Shown here piece by piece: positions 8,404 to 16,928 of a DNA stretch of 64,000 nucleotides; within the stretch, counting starts at the first letter, position 1, and every line of letters begins with the position of its first letter. The position numbers and the translations under genes were made by a program. The DNA is from Micromonospora sp. R77 (GTDB lineage: Bacteria; Actinomycetota; Actinomycetes; Mycobacteriales; Micromonosporaceae), in NCBI RefSeq assembly GCF_022747945.1, contig NZ_JALDST010000001.1, positions 3,286,001 to 3,350,000 on the forward strand, read 5' to 3'. A model generated the notes under the pieces. The model had not been told where the DNA came from. It saw only the letters and a list, made by a program, of their open reading frames with translations, and did not search any database.

Positions 8404-10575
8404 ATGACACTGATCAGCTTCGTCGTTCCGGCCTTCCGAGTGCAGGGCTACCTGCGCGAGTGCCTGGACTCGATCCTCGGCCAGCCCTTCGGTGACCTGG
8501 AGGTCGTCGGGGTCGACGACGCCTCGCCCGACGGCAGCGGCGAGATCCTGGCCGAGTACGCCGCCCGCGACCCCCGGGTCCGCGCGGTCCGCCTCGCCGA
8601 GAACGTCGGCCTCGGTCCGGCCCGCAACGTCGGGCTGGACCGGGCCGTCGGCGAGTACGTCTGGTTCGTCGACGGCGACGACTGGCTGGTGCCCGGCTGC
8701 CTGCCGCACGTCGCCGACCGGCTGACCGCCACCCGCCCCGACGTGCTGATCGTCGACCACGTCCGGGCGCACTGGGACGGCACCGGCACCCGCAGCGCGA
8801 TGGCCGACGTCTTCCCGACCCCGCCCGGGGAGACGACGTTCCGGCTGCGGGACCGGCCGGAGACCCTGCGGCTGCTGCACACCGCCTGGAACCGGTTGGT
8901 GCGCCGGCGGTTCCTGGTCGACCTCGGGCTGCGCTTCGAACCCGGCTGGTACGAGGACGTCCCGTTCAGCTATCCGGTGCTGATGGCCGCCGACCGGATC
9001 GGCGTGCTGGACCAGGTCTGCCTCAACTACCGGCAGCGGCGCACCGGTGCGATCACCCGGACCCGCGGCGACCGGCACTTCGAGGTGTTCGCCCAGTGGC
9101 ACCGGGTGTTCCGCCTGATGGACCGGTGGGACGTGACCGACCTGCGGCCGGCCGTCTTCGAGCGGATGATCTGGCATTACCTGACCGTGCTCGGCAACGG
9201 CGAGCGGATCGCCCCCGAGCTGCGGCCGGTGTTCTTCGCCCAGATCCACGCCGACTTCCACCGTTTCCGGCCGTCCGGCGGCTACCCGGTCCCGGGCGGC
9301 GTCGAGGGGCTGAAGCACCGGCTGGTGGCGGCCGGCCGGTGGCATACGTTCAGCGCGCTGCGCGGCGCCAACCAGGCGGGGGACGCGGTGCGGCAGGTCC
9401 GGCGGCGGGTGCTGCCGGTGGCCCGGCGGGCCGCCCGGTCGGGCCGGGAGGCGGTGTTGCGCGAGTACTACCGGGCCGAGCTGCGCCGGCCGATCGACCC
9501 GACGCTGGCCGTCTACGCCGCCTACTGGTACCGCGGCTACGCCTGCAACCCGGCCGCGATCCATGCCGCCGCCCGCCGCCTCGCCCCCCAGGTACGTGGC
9601 GTGTGGATCGTCCGGCGGGACCGGATCGACACCCTCCCGCCCGGCGTCGAGTATGTCGTCGCCGGCACCCCGGCCTGCTACCGGGCCCTGGCCCGGGCGC
9701 GCTGGCTGGTCAACAACGTCAACTTCCCGGACTTCGTCCGCAAGCGACCCGGCTCGGTCCACGTGCAGACCCACCACGGCACCCCGCTCAAGGTGATGGG
9801 CCTGGACCAGCAGCGGTATCCGATCGGCGCGCTCGGGATGGACTTCGGCGCGCTGCTGCGCCGGGTGGACCGCTGGGACTTCAGCGTCACCTCGAACAGC
9901 TTCTCCACCCAGATGTGGGAGCGGGCCTATCCGGCCGCGTACACCACGTTGGAGGCGGGCTATCCGCGCAACGACCGGCTGGTCACCGCCACCCCGGCGG
10001 AGGTACGCCGGATCCGGGCGGAACTCGGCCTCGACCCGGCTGACCTCGTGGTGCTCTACGCGCCCACCCACCGGGAGCACCTGCCGGGCTGGCGGCCACC
10101 GTTCGACCCGGACCGGTTCCTCGACGCGCTGGGCCCGACCGGGCGCCTGCTGATGCGCAGCCACTACTTCCACGACCGGGAGCGACGGCCCCGGCCGGTC
10201 GGCGCGGCGCGGCTGCTCGACGTCAGCGCCCACGACCAGGTGGAGGACCTCTATCTGGCGGCGGACGTGCTGGTCACCGACTACTCGTCGGCGATGTTCG
10301 ACTATGCGGTGCTGGACCGGCCGGTCGTCGTGTACGCGCCGGACTGGGCGGCGTACCGGGTGGCGCGGGGGGTCTACTTCGACGTGACGGCCGAGCCGCC
10401 CGGCGCGGTGGCGCTCGACTTTCCCGCGCTGCTGGAGGTCTTCCGCTCCGGGGCCCACCGGTCCGGGGCGGCGGAGGAGGCCCGGCGGGCGTTCCGGGCC
10501 CGGTTCTGCGCGCTGGACGACGGGCACGCCGCGGAGCGGGTGGTTCGTCGGGTCTTCCTCGACGGTCCGGCGTGA
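8404..10575 (+). CDS. Fused family-2 glycosyltransferase / CDP-glycerol glycerophosphotransferase (TagF-like)
   Basis: This is a 723-residue two-domain protein. Residues about 1-230 are a GT-A glycosyltransferase (ISFVVPAFRVQGYL start, FVDGDDW metal-binding motif near residue 90). Residues about 370-720 are a CDP-glycerol glycerophosphotransferase domain with QTHHGTPLKVMG near 456, GYPRNDRL, YAPTHREH and the VTDYSSAMFDYAVLDRPVV loop. Such proteins build poly(glycerol/alditol phosphate) chains decorated with sugar, that is, wall teichoic acids. ATG 8404 follows GGAGG. It closes an operon with the exporter and phosphotransferase genes. Confidence 0.93.
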   Translation: MTLISFVVPAFRVQGYLRECLDSILGQPFGDLEVVGVDDASPDGSGEILAEYAARDPRVRAVRLAENVGLGPARNVGLDRAVGEYVWFVDGDDWLVPGCLPHVADRLTATRPDVLIVDHVRAHWDGTGTRSAMADVFPTPPGETTFRLRDRPETLRLLHTAWNRLVRRRFLVDLGLRFEPGWYEDVPFSYPVLMAADRIGVLDQVCLNYRQRRTGAITRTRGDRHFEVFAQWHRVFRLMDRWDVTDLRPAVFERMIWHYLTVLGNGERIAPELRPVFFAQIHADFHRFRPSGGYPVPGGVEGLKHRLVAAGRWHTFSALRGANQAGDAVRQVRRRVLPVARRAARSGREAVLREYYRAELRRPIDPTLAVYAAYWYRGYACNPAAIHAAARRLAPQVRGVWIVRRDRIDTLPPGVEYVVAGTPACYRALARARWLVNNVNFPDFVRKRPGSVHVQTHHGTPLKVMGLDQQRYPIGALGMDFGALLRRVDRWDFSVTSNSFSTQMWERAYPAAYTTLEAGYPRNDRLVTATPAEVRRIRAELGLDPADLVVLYAPTHREHLPGWRPPFDPDRFLDALGPTGRLLMRSHYFHDRERRPRPVGAARLLDVSAHDQVEDLYLAADVLVTDYSSAMFDYAVLDRPVVVYAPDWAAYRVARGVYFDVTAEPPGAVALDFPALLEVFRSGAHRSGAAEEARRAFRARFCALDDGHAAERVVRRVFLDGPA

Positions 10576-10732
10576 CGCGATTACTCGCCGGTTACCTTAC
10601 CGATTGCGGTCGGCCGATCCGGTGTAATAGGTCTGTCACGAGCCGAACATGGCACGTTTACCCGATGTGCTGATCGGATGATCCTGGTCACAGTCATTGC
10701 CGGGTTCGGCCGACGAGCTGGGGGAGGAGACG
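10576..10732. other. Intergenic region before the sugar ATPase
   Basis: This 157-nt gap is relatively AT-rich (GATTACTCGCC, GTGTAATAGG, CGTTTACCCG) compared with flanking genes and probably holds the promoter of the next gene. No clear hairpin or spaced -35/-10 pair could be fixed by eye. Confidence 0.35.
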
Positions 10733-12037
10733 GTGACCACCGTCGCGCTCAAGGATGTGACCAAGGTGTTCCAGGACGGGACAGTTGCGGTCGACACCAT
10801 AAATCTGGACGTCAATGACGGCGAGTTCATGGTGCTGCTCGGCCCGTCGGGCTGCGGGAAGTCCACCGTGCTGCGCATGGTGGCCGGTCTGGAGGACCCG
10901 ACCACCGGCGCGGTGATGCTCGACGGCGAGCTGGCCAACGACCTGCCGCCGCGGGAGCGGAAGATCGCCATGGTCTTCCAGGACTTCGCGCTCTATCCGC
11001 ACATGACCGTGGGGGACAACATCGGTTTCCCGCTGCGCCTGGCCGGGGTCGAGCCGACCCCGCGCGGCGAGCGGATCCAGGACGTGGCGAGCGCGTTGGG
11101 CATCGGCGACGTCCTCGGTCGCAAGCCGAGCCAGCTCTCCGGCGGTCAGCGGCAGCGGGTGGCGATGGGTCGGGCCATCGTCCGGCGGCCCGGCCTGTTC
11201 CTGATGGACGAACCGCTCTCCAACCTGGACAGCGGCCTCCGTGCCGAGCTGCGCGCGGAGATCTCCGGCCTGACCCGGGAACTGGGCGTCACCACCATCT
11301 ACGTCACCCACGACCAGGCCGAGGCGCTGACCATGGCCGACCGGGTGGCCATCATGCGCAAGGGCGTGCTGCAGGACGTGGGCACCCCCACCCAGGTGTA
11401 CGGCCGCCCGGCCACCCTCTACGTCGCCGCGTTCCTGGGCAGCCCCCGGATGAACCTGCTGGAGGCGTCGGTCTACGTCCATCTCGACCGGTACGTGGCG
11501 CTCAACCTCGGTGAGCAGTCGCTCTATCTGCCGTGGGACGACATCCGCAGCCGGGCTGTGGCGCACTATCACGGCGAGCGGATCGTGGTCGGCATGCGGG
11601 CCGAGGCGCTCACCCCGGTCGCCCCGGACACCCCGGGCGACGTGCTCCAGGGGCGGATCCGCTATCTGGAGCACCACGGGCACGAGTCGCTGGCCTTCCT
11701 CGACATCGGCGCCACGGCGATCATGGTGGACGAGATGGGTGCCCCCGCGGAGACCGCCGAGAACGGCCAGCGGGGCCTGCGCCGGTTCGGCCAGGTGATG
11801 CAGCGGCTGACCGGTCGGGCCAGCGACGCGCCCGTGTCCGCGCCGACCGGCGGCGGCAACCGCACCAGCGTGCTCAACGACCCGGGCCGGCACCACCGAC
11901 GCCCGGCGGAGCTGGCCGTCCGCCTCGCCCCCTACCCGGCCGTCTCGGCCGGCCACCCGCTGGCGATCCAGGTCCGCATGGACGCCCTGCACTTCTTCGA
12001 CGAGCGCGGCGACCGCATCGACGTCGGCTGGCGCTGA
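10733..12037 (+). CDS. Sugar ABC transporter ATP-binding protein (UgpC/MsiK/MalK type), orphan
   Basis: This is a 434-residue ATPase with Walker A GPSGCGKST, signature LSGGQRQRVAMGRA, Walker B LFLMDEPLSNLD and the TYVTHDQAEALTMADR-type switch. The C-terminal regulatory (TOBE/OB) half is longer than usual and includes a polar stretch rich in Gly and Asn. No permease or binding-protein gene is adjacent, as for MsiK, which energises several sugar importers in Streptomyces. GTG 10733 was chosen because GGGGGAGGAG sits directly upstream. The nearby GH65 and HAD genes fit a disaccharide-use role. Confidence 0.9.
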   Translation: MTTVALKDVTKVFQDGTVAVDTINLDVNDGEFMVLLGPSGCGKSTVLRMVAGLEDPTTGAVMLDGELANDLPPRERKIAMVFQDFALYPHMTVGDNIGFPLRLAGVEPTPRGERIQDVASALGIGDVLGRKPSQLSGGQRQRVAMGRAIVRRPGLFLMDEPLSNLDSGLRAELRAEISGLTRELGVTTIYVTHDQAEALTMADRVAIMRKGVLQDVGTPTQVYGRPATLYVAAFLGSPRMNLLEASVYVHLDRYVALNLGEQSLYLPWDDIRSRAVAHYHGERIVVGMRAEALTPVAPDTPGDVLQGRIRYLEHHGHESLAFLDIGATAIMVDEMGAPAETAENGQRGLRRFGQVMQRLTGRASDAPVSAPTGGGNRTSVLNDPGRHHRRPAELAVRLAPYPAVSAGHPLAIQVRMDALHFFDERGDRIDVGWR

Positions 12038-12043
12038 GCGTGC

Positions 12044-12091
12044 AAGGAGGGGCCCCCTGTTAACGCCTCCGGTATAGAAGGGGCCCCTTCT
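12044..12091. repeat. GGGGCCCC palindromic intergenic repeat
   Basis: AAGGAGGGGCCCC and the perfect 16-bp palindrome AGAAGGGGCCCCTTCT (12076-12091) flank a TTAACGCCTCCGGTATAG core. The element begins 6 nt after the ATPase stop and could act as a terminator. From general familiarity, sequences of this type recur between genes in Micromonospora relatives; only one copy is in this window. Confidence 0.7.
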
Positions 12092-12134
12092 CACCCCGTC
12101 CGCCGGAGGGCTTGCCCGGAAAGTTACCGGCGAG

Positions 12135-12140
12135 TAGCGT
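12135..12140 (+). promoter_or_regulatory. -10 box of a leaderless promoter (TAGCGT)
   Basis: TAGCGT lies exactly 6 nt before ATG 12147, which places the expected transcription start on or next to the start codon. No Shine-Dalgarno sequence fits between them. Confidence 0.6.
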
Positions 12141-12146
12141 CGGGGC

Positions 12147-12614
12147 ATGACGATCGACTCTCGCCAGGTGGCGGCCGGTCTGCTCGAGGCCGTGCCGTTC
12201 GCCCGTACGCTCGGCATCGAAATCGTCGAGGTCGCGCCCGAGGCGGAGGGCGGGGTCCGGGCCGTGGTCCGGCTCCCCGACTCGCCGGCCACCCACAACC
12301 ACGTCGGCGGCCCGCACGCCGGGGCGATGTTCACCCTCGGCGAGACCGCGTCCGGCGCGGTGGTGCTCGCCGCGTTCGGCACGGTGCTCGACCGGGCGGT
12401 GCCGCTGGCCGTCCGGGTCGAGATGGCGTACAAGAAGATCGCCATGGGTCCGGTGCGCGCCACCGCCCGGCTCGGCCGACCGCCGGCCGAGGTGATCGCC
12501 GAGCTGGACGCCGGCACCCGACCCGAGTTCCCGGTGCACGTCGAGGTCGGCACCGAGGACGGGACCGTCACGTCCGTGCTGACCGTGGTCTGGACGCTGC
12601 GCCCGAACCGCTGA
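12147..12614 (+). CDS. Hotdog-fold thioesterase family protein (DUF4442/PaaI-like)
   Basis: This encodes 155 residues of a single hotdog domain. The segment ATHNHVGGPHAGAMFTLGETASG has the layout of the helix and active-site turn of PaaI/YiiD-C-type acyl-CoA thioesterases, and MAYKKIAMGPVRATA matches the later strands of DUF4442. It probably hydrolyses or binds an acyl-CoA, but the substrate cannot be read from the sequence. ATG 12147 appears leaderless, 6 nt after a TAGCGT box. It is not obviously tied to the sugar genes on either side. Confidence 0.8.
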   Translation: MTIDSRQVAAGLLEAVPFARTLGIEIVEVAPEAEGGVRAVVRLPDSPATHNHVGGPHAGAMFTLGETASGAVVLAAFGTVLDRAVPLAVRVEMAYKKIAMGPVRATARLGRPPAEVIAELDAGTRPEFPVHVEVGTEDGTVTSVLTVVWTLRPNR

Positions 12615-12655
12615 TCCCCGCCACGAAAGCGGGTTTGCCCGACCGCCCGGCTGGA

Positions 12656-12661
12656 TAGATT
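12656..12661 (+). promoter_or_regulatory. -10 box of a leaderless promoter (TAGATT)
   Basis: TAGATT lies 6 nt before GTG 12668, with a TTTGCC -35-like hexamer 16 bp further upstream (12634-12639). This predicts a leaderless transcript covering the HAD and GH65 genes. Confidence 0.6.
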
Positions 12662-12667
12662 CCAGAC

Positions 12668-13417
12668 GTGCTGGGTCTACCTGCTCACGTGACCGCCTGT
12701 CTCTTCGATCTGGACGGTGTGCTGACGCAGACCGCCAAGGTGCACAACGCCGCCTGGACCGAGACCTTCGACGCGTTCCTGAAGGCCCGCGCCGAGGCCA
12801 CCGGCGAGCCGTACCGGCCGTTCGACCCGGGACCGGACTACAACCGGTACGTGGACGGCAAGCCGCGCGCCGACGGGGTCCGCTCGTTCCTGGCCTCGCG
12901 CGGCATCACCCTGCCCGAGGGCACCCCGGACGACCCCCCCGAGGCGGAGACGGTCAACGGGGTGGGCAACCGGAAGAACGTCATCCTGCTGAAGCGGATC
13001 CACACCGACGGGGTCGACGTCTACCCTGGCTCGGTGGCCTACCTGGAAGCGGCCGTCGCCGCCGGGCTGCGGCGGGCCGTCGTCTCCGCGAGCGCCAACT
13101 GCCGGGACGTGGTCGCCTCCGCCGGGCTCGACCGGCTGCTGGAGGCCCGGGTCGACGGGGTGGTCGCCCGCGAGCGGAGCCTGCGCGGCAAGCCCCACCC
13201 GGACACCTTCCTGGCCGGCGCCGACCTGCTCGGCGTCGCCCCACGCAACGCCGCCGTCTTCGAGGACGCCCTCGCCGGGGTGGCCGCCGGGAAGGCCGGC
13301 GGCTTCGGGTACGTGATCGGCGTCGACCGGGTCGGCCAGGCCGACGAACTGCGCGCGCACGGCGCCGACGTGGTGGTCACCGACCTCGCCGACCTGCTGA
13401 AGGAGCCCCCGGCATGA
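12668..13417 (+). CDS. Beta-phosphoglucomutase family HAD hydrolase
   Basis: This is a 249-residue HAD-superfamily protein. The nucleophile motif FDLDGVL is near residues 13-19, the cap contains [18 protein letters not shown], and the core motifs [20 protein letters not shown] and [11 protein letters not shown] follow. The VDGKPRxDG cap motif is characteristic of the beta-phosphoglucomutase group, which interconverts beta-glucose 1-phosphate and glucose 6-phosphate. The ATGA overlap with a GH65 phosphorylase, which releases beta-glucose 1-phosphate, supports that role. GTG 12668 is the start, probably leaderless. Confidence 0.92.
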   Translation: MLGLPAHVTACLFDLDGVLTQTAKVHNAAWTETFDAFLKARAEATGEPYRPFDPGPDYNRYVDGKPRADGVRSFLASRGITLPEGTPDDPPEAETVNGVGNRKNVILLKRIHTDGVDVYPGSVAYLEAAVAAGLRRAVVSASANCRDVVASAGLDRLLEARVDGVVARERSLRGKPHPDTFLAGADLLGVAPRNAAVFEDALAGVAAGKAGGFGYVIGVDRVGQADELRAHGADVVVTDLADLLKEPPA

Positions 13418-15786
13418 TCCGCGAACGGGCCTATCCGGTCGAGCCCTGGCACGTCCGGGAGGTCCGCCTCGACATGGACGTGCTGGCCCAGTCCGAGTCG
13501 GTCTTCGCCCTCTCCAACGGGCACATCGGCCTGCGCGGCAACCTCGACGAGGGTGAGCCGCACGGCCTGCCCGGCACCTACCTCAACTCCTTCTACGAGC
13601 TGCGGCCGCTGCCCTACGCGGAGGCCGGGTTCGGCTTCCCCGAGTCGGGCCAGACCATCGTCAACGTCACCAACGGCAAGCTGATCCGGCTGCTCGTCGA
13701 CGACGAACCGCTCGACGTCCGGTACGGCGAACTCCTCTCCCACGAGCGGGTCCTCGACCTGCGCGCCGGCACCCTGCACCGGGAGCTGCACTGGCGCTCC
13801 CCGGCCGGCCGGGAGGTGAAGGTCCGCAGCACCCGCCTGGTGTCGTTCAGCCAGCGCTCGGTTGCCGTGATCCACTACGAGGTCGAGGCGGTCGACCAGC
13901 AGATCCGGGTGATCCTCCAGTCGGAGCTGGTGGCCAACGAGAACCTGCCGGCACAGAGCCGGGACCCGCGGGTGGCCGCCGTGCTGGAGTCCCCGTTGCA
14001 GGCCGAGGAGGAGCTCACCACCGACGACGGCGGGCTGCTCATCCACCGGACCAAGGTCAGCGGGCTGCGGGTCGCCGCCGCCATGGCGCACGACGTGTAC
14101 GGCCCGGAACGCACCACCTTCGAGTCCGAGGGGTACGAGGACTGGGTCCGCACCACCGTCGGCTGCGTGCTCAAGCCCGGCCAGACGCTGCGGGTGGTGA
14201 AATACCTGACGTACGGCTGGTCGAGCCGGCGGTCGCTGCCGGCCCTGCGCGACCAGGTCGGCGCGGCGCTGGCCGCCGCCCGCCTCGACGGCTGGGACGG
14301 GCTCCGCCGGGAGCAGCGGGAATACCTCGACGAGTTCTGGGACGCCGCCGACGTGAAGGTCGAGGGCGACCCGGAGGTGCAGCAGGCCGTCCGGTTCGGC
14401 CTGTTCCACGTGCTCCAGGCCGGTGCCCGGGCCGAGCGGCGACCCATCTCGGCGAAGGGACTCACCGGGCCCGGCTACGACGGGCACGCGTTCTGGGACA
14501 CCGAGATGTTCGTGCTGCCGGTGCTCACCTACACCCAGCCGACGGCGGTGCGGGATGCGCTGCACTGGCGGCACTCCACCCTGCCCCAGGCGCAGGAGCG
14601 GGCCCGCACGTTGAACCTCAAGGGTGCCGCCTTCCCGTGGCGGACCATCGAGGGCCCGGAGTCGTCGGCGTACTGGCCGGCCGGGACGGCCGCGTTCCAC
14701 ATCGCCGCCGACATCGCCGACGCCCTTCGCCGCTACGTCCTGGCCACCGGCGACGACCAGCTGGAACGGGAGATCGGCCTGGAGCTGCTGGTGGAGACCG
14801 CCCGGCTGTGGCGTTCGCTGGGCCACCACGACCGGCGCGGTCGCTTCCACATCGACGGGGTGACCGGCCCCGACGAGTACACCGCGGTCAAGAACGACAA
14901 CGTCTACACCAACCTGATGGCGCAGCGGAACCTGCTCACCGCCGCCGACTGCGCGATGCGCTTCCGGGACGAGGCGATCGACCTGGGGGTGACCGAGGAG
15001 GAGGCCGCCGAGTGGCGGGACGCGGCGCACGCCATGCACGTCCCGTACGACGAGGGGCTGCACGTGCACGGGCAGGTGGAGGGGTTCACCCGGCTCCAGG
15101 AGTGGGACTTCGAGAACACCCCGCCGGAGAAGTACCCGCTGCTGCTGCACTACCCGTACTTCGACCTGTACCGCAAGCAGGTCGTCAAGCAGGCCGACCT
15201 GGTGCTCGCCATGCACTGGCGGGGCGACGCCTTCACCGACAAGGAGAAGGAGCGCAACTTCCACTACTACGAGCGGCGCACCGTACGCGACTCGTCCCTG
15301 TCCGCCTGCACCCAGGCGGTGGTGGCGGCGGAGGTGGGGCACCCCGAACTGGCGCACCGCTATCTGCGCGAGGCCGCGCTGATGGACCTGCACGACCTCA
15401 ACGAGAACACCCGGGACGGCGTGCACATGGCGTCCCTGGCCGGCGCGTGGATCGCCCTGGTCGGCGGCTTCGGCGGCCTCCGCGACCACGACGGCACGCT
15501 CTCCTTCTCGCCCCGGCTCTCCAGCCGACTCAGCCGGCTGGAGTTCTCGCTGCAGTGGCGGGGGATGCGGCTCAAGGTGGACGTCCGGCCGCACGAGACC
15601 ACGTACACCCTGCGCAACGGCGGCCCCGACACGGCGCTGGAGCTGCGCCACCACGGCGAGCCGATCAAGGTCACCGCCGCGCAGCCGGTCACCCTGCCGG
15701 TGCCGCCCGCCCATCCGTCCGGGCCGCCGCCGGAGCAGCCGCCCGGCCGGGCACCCCTGCTCCGCCTGCCGGAGAACGCCAGCTGA
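13414..15786 (+). CDS. Glycoside hydrolase family 65 phosphorylase (maltose/trehalose/kojibiose type)
   Basis: This 790-residue enzyme has the GH65 architecture: an N-terminal beta-sandwich (about 1-270), a linker, an (alpha/alpha)6 barrel, and a short C-terminal beta domain ([21 protein letters not shown]). The catalytic general acid is Glu488 in [14 protein letters not shown]. Other family motifs are [19 protein letters not shown] and KQADLVLAM. It phosphorolyses an alpha-linked disaccharide to glucose and beta-glucose 1-phosphate; which disaccharide (maltose, trehalose, kojibiose or nigerose) cannot be told by eye. The 4-nt overlap with the mutase gene makes a compact two-gene pathway. Confidence 0.95.
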   Translation: MIRERAYPVEPWHVREVRLDMDVLAQSESVFALSNGHIGLRGNLDEGEPHGLPGTYLNSFYELRPLPYAEAGFGFPESGQTIVNVTNGKLIRLLVDDEPLDVRYGELLSHERVLDLRAGTLHRELHWRSPAGREVKVRSTRLVSFSQRSVAVIHYEVEAVDQQIRVILQSELVANENLPAQSRDPRVAAVLESPLQAEEELTTDDGGLLIHRTKVSGLRVAAAMAHDVYGPERTTFESEGYEDWVRTTVGCVLKPGQTLRVVKYLTYGWSSRRSLPALRDQVGAALAAARLDGWDGLRREQREYLDEFWDAADVKVEGDPEVQQAVRFGLFHVLQAGARAERRPISAKGLTGPGYDGHAFWDTEMFVLPVLTYTQPTAVRDALHWRHSTLPQAQERARTLNLKGAAFPWRTIEGPESSAYWPAGTAAFHIAADIADALRRYVLATGDDQLEREIGLELLVETARLWRSLGHHDRRGRFHIDGVTGPDEYTAVKNDNVYTNLMAQRNLLTAADCAMRFRDEAIDLGVTEEEAAEWRDAAHAMHVPYDEGLHVHGQVEGFTRLQEWDFENTPPEKYPLLLHYPYFDLYRKQVVKQADLVLAMHWRGDAFTDKEKERNFHYYERRTVRDSSLSACTQAVVAAEVGHPELAHRYLREAALMDLHDLNENTRDGVHMASLAGAWIALVGGFGGLRDHDGTLSFSPRLSSRLSRLEFSLQWRGMRLKVDVRPHETTYTLRNGGPDTALELRHHGEPIKVTAAQPVTLPVPPAHPSGPPPEQPPGRAPLLRLPENAS

Positions 15787-15789
15787 CCG

Positions 15790-15824
15790 GAGTCCCGGCC
15801 CGGGTCGTGACCGGGCCGGGACTC
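15790..15824. terminator. Bidirectional terminator hairpin
   Basis: GAGTCCCGGCCCGG (15790-15803) and CCGGGCCGGGACTC (15811-15824) are perfect 14-bp arms with a 7-nt loop. It lies between the convergent GH65 gene and the small minus-strand gene ending at 15835. Confidence 0.8.
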
Positions 15825-15834
15825 CTCGCGTACG

Positions 15835-16011
15835 TCAGAACTGGCGGCCGTTGGACGGCCGGCCGGCCGCGTCCCGCGGCGACGTGGTGCGCGGGTCGTC
15901 GGAGGTACGGGCCCGGGCCGCCTCGTCCGCCCAGTCCCGGTCGCGCTCGGCGTCCTGTTCGTGCCGTTCCCGCTCGGCGGTCTGCTGCTGGGACCTGTCC
16001 CGCTTGGCCAT
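15835..16011 (-). CDS. Small charged hypothetical protein (58 aa)
   Basis: The ATG at 16011 (minus strand) with GAGG 7 nt upstream opens a 58-residue frame starting MAKRDRSQQQTAERERHEQ and ending at TGA 15835-15837. It is almost entirely hydrophilic, rich in Arg, Asp, Glu and Gln, with no hydrophobic core, and is likely disordered or helical. I do not recognise a family. A GTTT-N15-GGGAAG element upstream (16065-16089) resembles a stress-sigma promoter, which would fit a small stress-type protein. It lies between the GH65 terminator and thioredoxin. Confidence 0.65.
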   Translation of the reverse strand: MAKRDRSQQQTAERERHEQDAERDRDWADEAARARTSDDPRTTSPRDAAGRPSNGRQF

Positions 16012-16064
16012 GGCGATCCTCGCGATCCGTCGGGGCGCTGCCGCGCCGTGGGGTCACCCTGCGG

Positions 16065-16089
16065 CTTCCCGATCGACCCGGGGGCAAAC
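16065..16089 (-). promoter_or_regulatory. Sigma-B-type promoter candidate (GTTT-N15-GGGAAG)
   Basis: On the minus strand GTTT (16089-16086) and GGGAAG (16070-16065) are 15 nt apart, about 54 nt before the ATG at 16011. The same GTTT-N15-GGGAAG arrangement occurs before the gene at 18914. Confidence 0.4.
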
Positions 16090-16097
16090 GGGGCCGG

Positions 16098-16445
16098 TCA
16101 CCCCTCCAGATGGCGGGCGAAGCTGAGCCGCAGGTGGTTCTTCGGCCGCGAACCGACGATCGAGCCGACGACCTGGCCGGCGGAGAACACCAGCAGCGTC
16201 GGCATCGACATCACCTGGTACGCCCGGGTGGTCTCCGGGTTCTCGTCCGAGTCAAGGGCGACGAAGCGCAGCGCGTCGCCGAACTCCTCGGCCAGTTCGG
16301 CCAGGTGGATCGAGACGGCCCGGCACGGCGGGCACCACTCCGCCCAGAAGTCGACGACCACCGGAACCGGGCTCGCCAGCACCGTGGCGGCGAAGGTGGC
16401 GTCGGTGACCTCGGTCAGTCGGCTCTGGTGCGTGTCCTGAGGCAT
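16098..16445 (-). CDS. Thioredoxin-family protein with WCPPC active site
   Basis: This is a 115-residue thioredoxin fold. The active site is FWAEWCPPC (Cys38, Cys41), followed by FVALDSDENPETTRAYQVMSMPTLLVF with the cis-proline. Classical thioredoxins have WCGPC; the Gly-to-Pro change usually alters redox potential. It starts 31 nt inside the upstream MerR gene, so the pair is co-transcribed and probably coupled. It likely reduces protein disulfides in the cytoplasm under control of its own MerR partner. No thioredoxin reductase is adjacent. Confidence 0.92.
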   Translation of the reverse strand: MPQDTHQSRLTEVTDATFAATVLASPVPVVVDFWAEWCPPCRAVSIHLAELAEEFGDALRFVALDSDENPETTRAYQVMSMPTLLVFSAGQVVGSIVGSRPKNHLRLSFARHLEG

Positions 16446-16807
16446 GTTTCCTCCCGGTGGGCGATGGCGCGGGCGAGCTGGTCGTGCAGCTGGTGACGGA
16501 CCGTGCCGAGCCGGTCGAGGTAGTCGTCCACCTCGGCGAGCTTGCGGCGCAGCACGGCCACCGAGTCGGGGCAGACGTCGCCGGAGCTGTTGCCGGCCCG
16601 CAGGCAGGCCACGAACGGCCGGATGTCGTCCAGGTCGAAACCCACCGCGAGCAGCGCCCGGATCTCGTGCACCACCCGCAGCTCCGCCTCGTCGTAGACG
16701 CGGTAGCCGTTGGCGGACCGGCCCGGTCGGACCAGTCCCCGGGTCTCGTAGTAGCGCAGCGTCCGAGTGCTCGTGCCGGCCCGTTCCGCCAGCTCACCGA
16801 TCCGCAT
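16415..16807 (-). CDS. MerR-family transcriptional regulator paired with thioredoxin
   Basis: This is a 130-residue regulator. The winged HTH is at residues 1-70 (MRIGELAERAGTSTRTLRYYETRGLV, then the YRVYDEAELRVV wing), and a dimerisation helix follows. Two cysteines in the effector region (VACLRAG and DVCPDS) could sense redox state or metal, but the SoxR four-Cys cluster motif is not present. Its promoter (16837-16867) has the 19-bp spacer typical of MerR activation, with a dyad inside it, so autoregulation is likely. It forms an operon with the thioredoxin gene. Confidence 0.9.
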   Translation of the reverse strand: MRIGELAERAGTSTRTLRYYETRGLVRPGRSANGYRVYDEAELRVVHEIRALLAVGFDLDDIRPFVACLRAGNSSGDVCPDSVAVLRRKLAEVDDYLDRLGTVRHQLHDQLARAIAHREETCLRTRTRAD

Positions 16808-16836
16808 CCGACCTCCCGCGTCCGCCCTCGCGGGCC

Positions 16837-16867
16837 ACGCTAGACCTTGTCGTCGGCGTCAAGGCAA
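16837..16867 (-). promoter_or_regulatory. MerR-type promoter/operator with 19-bp spacer
   Basis: On the minus strand TTGCCT (-35, 16867-16862) and TAGCGT (-10, 16842-16837) are separated by 19 bp. Within it lies the dyad CCTTG-N10-CAAGG (16845-16864). Overlong spacers with a central dyad are the hallmark of MerR-activated promoters. Confidence 0.65.
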
Positions 16868-16928
16868 CAGGTGAACCGGAGCATCCACGGGGTATGCGCG
16901 CCACCGGCGAAACGGTGGGAGGTCGACG

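Noticed and set aside
13039..15714. Long minus-strand frame opposite the GH65 gene
   Set aside because: Antisense shadow of an intact GH65 phosphorylase; no protein family motifs and no ribosome-binding site.
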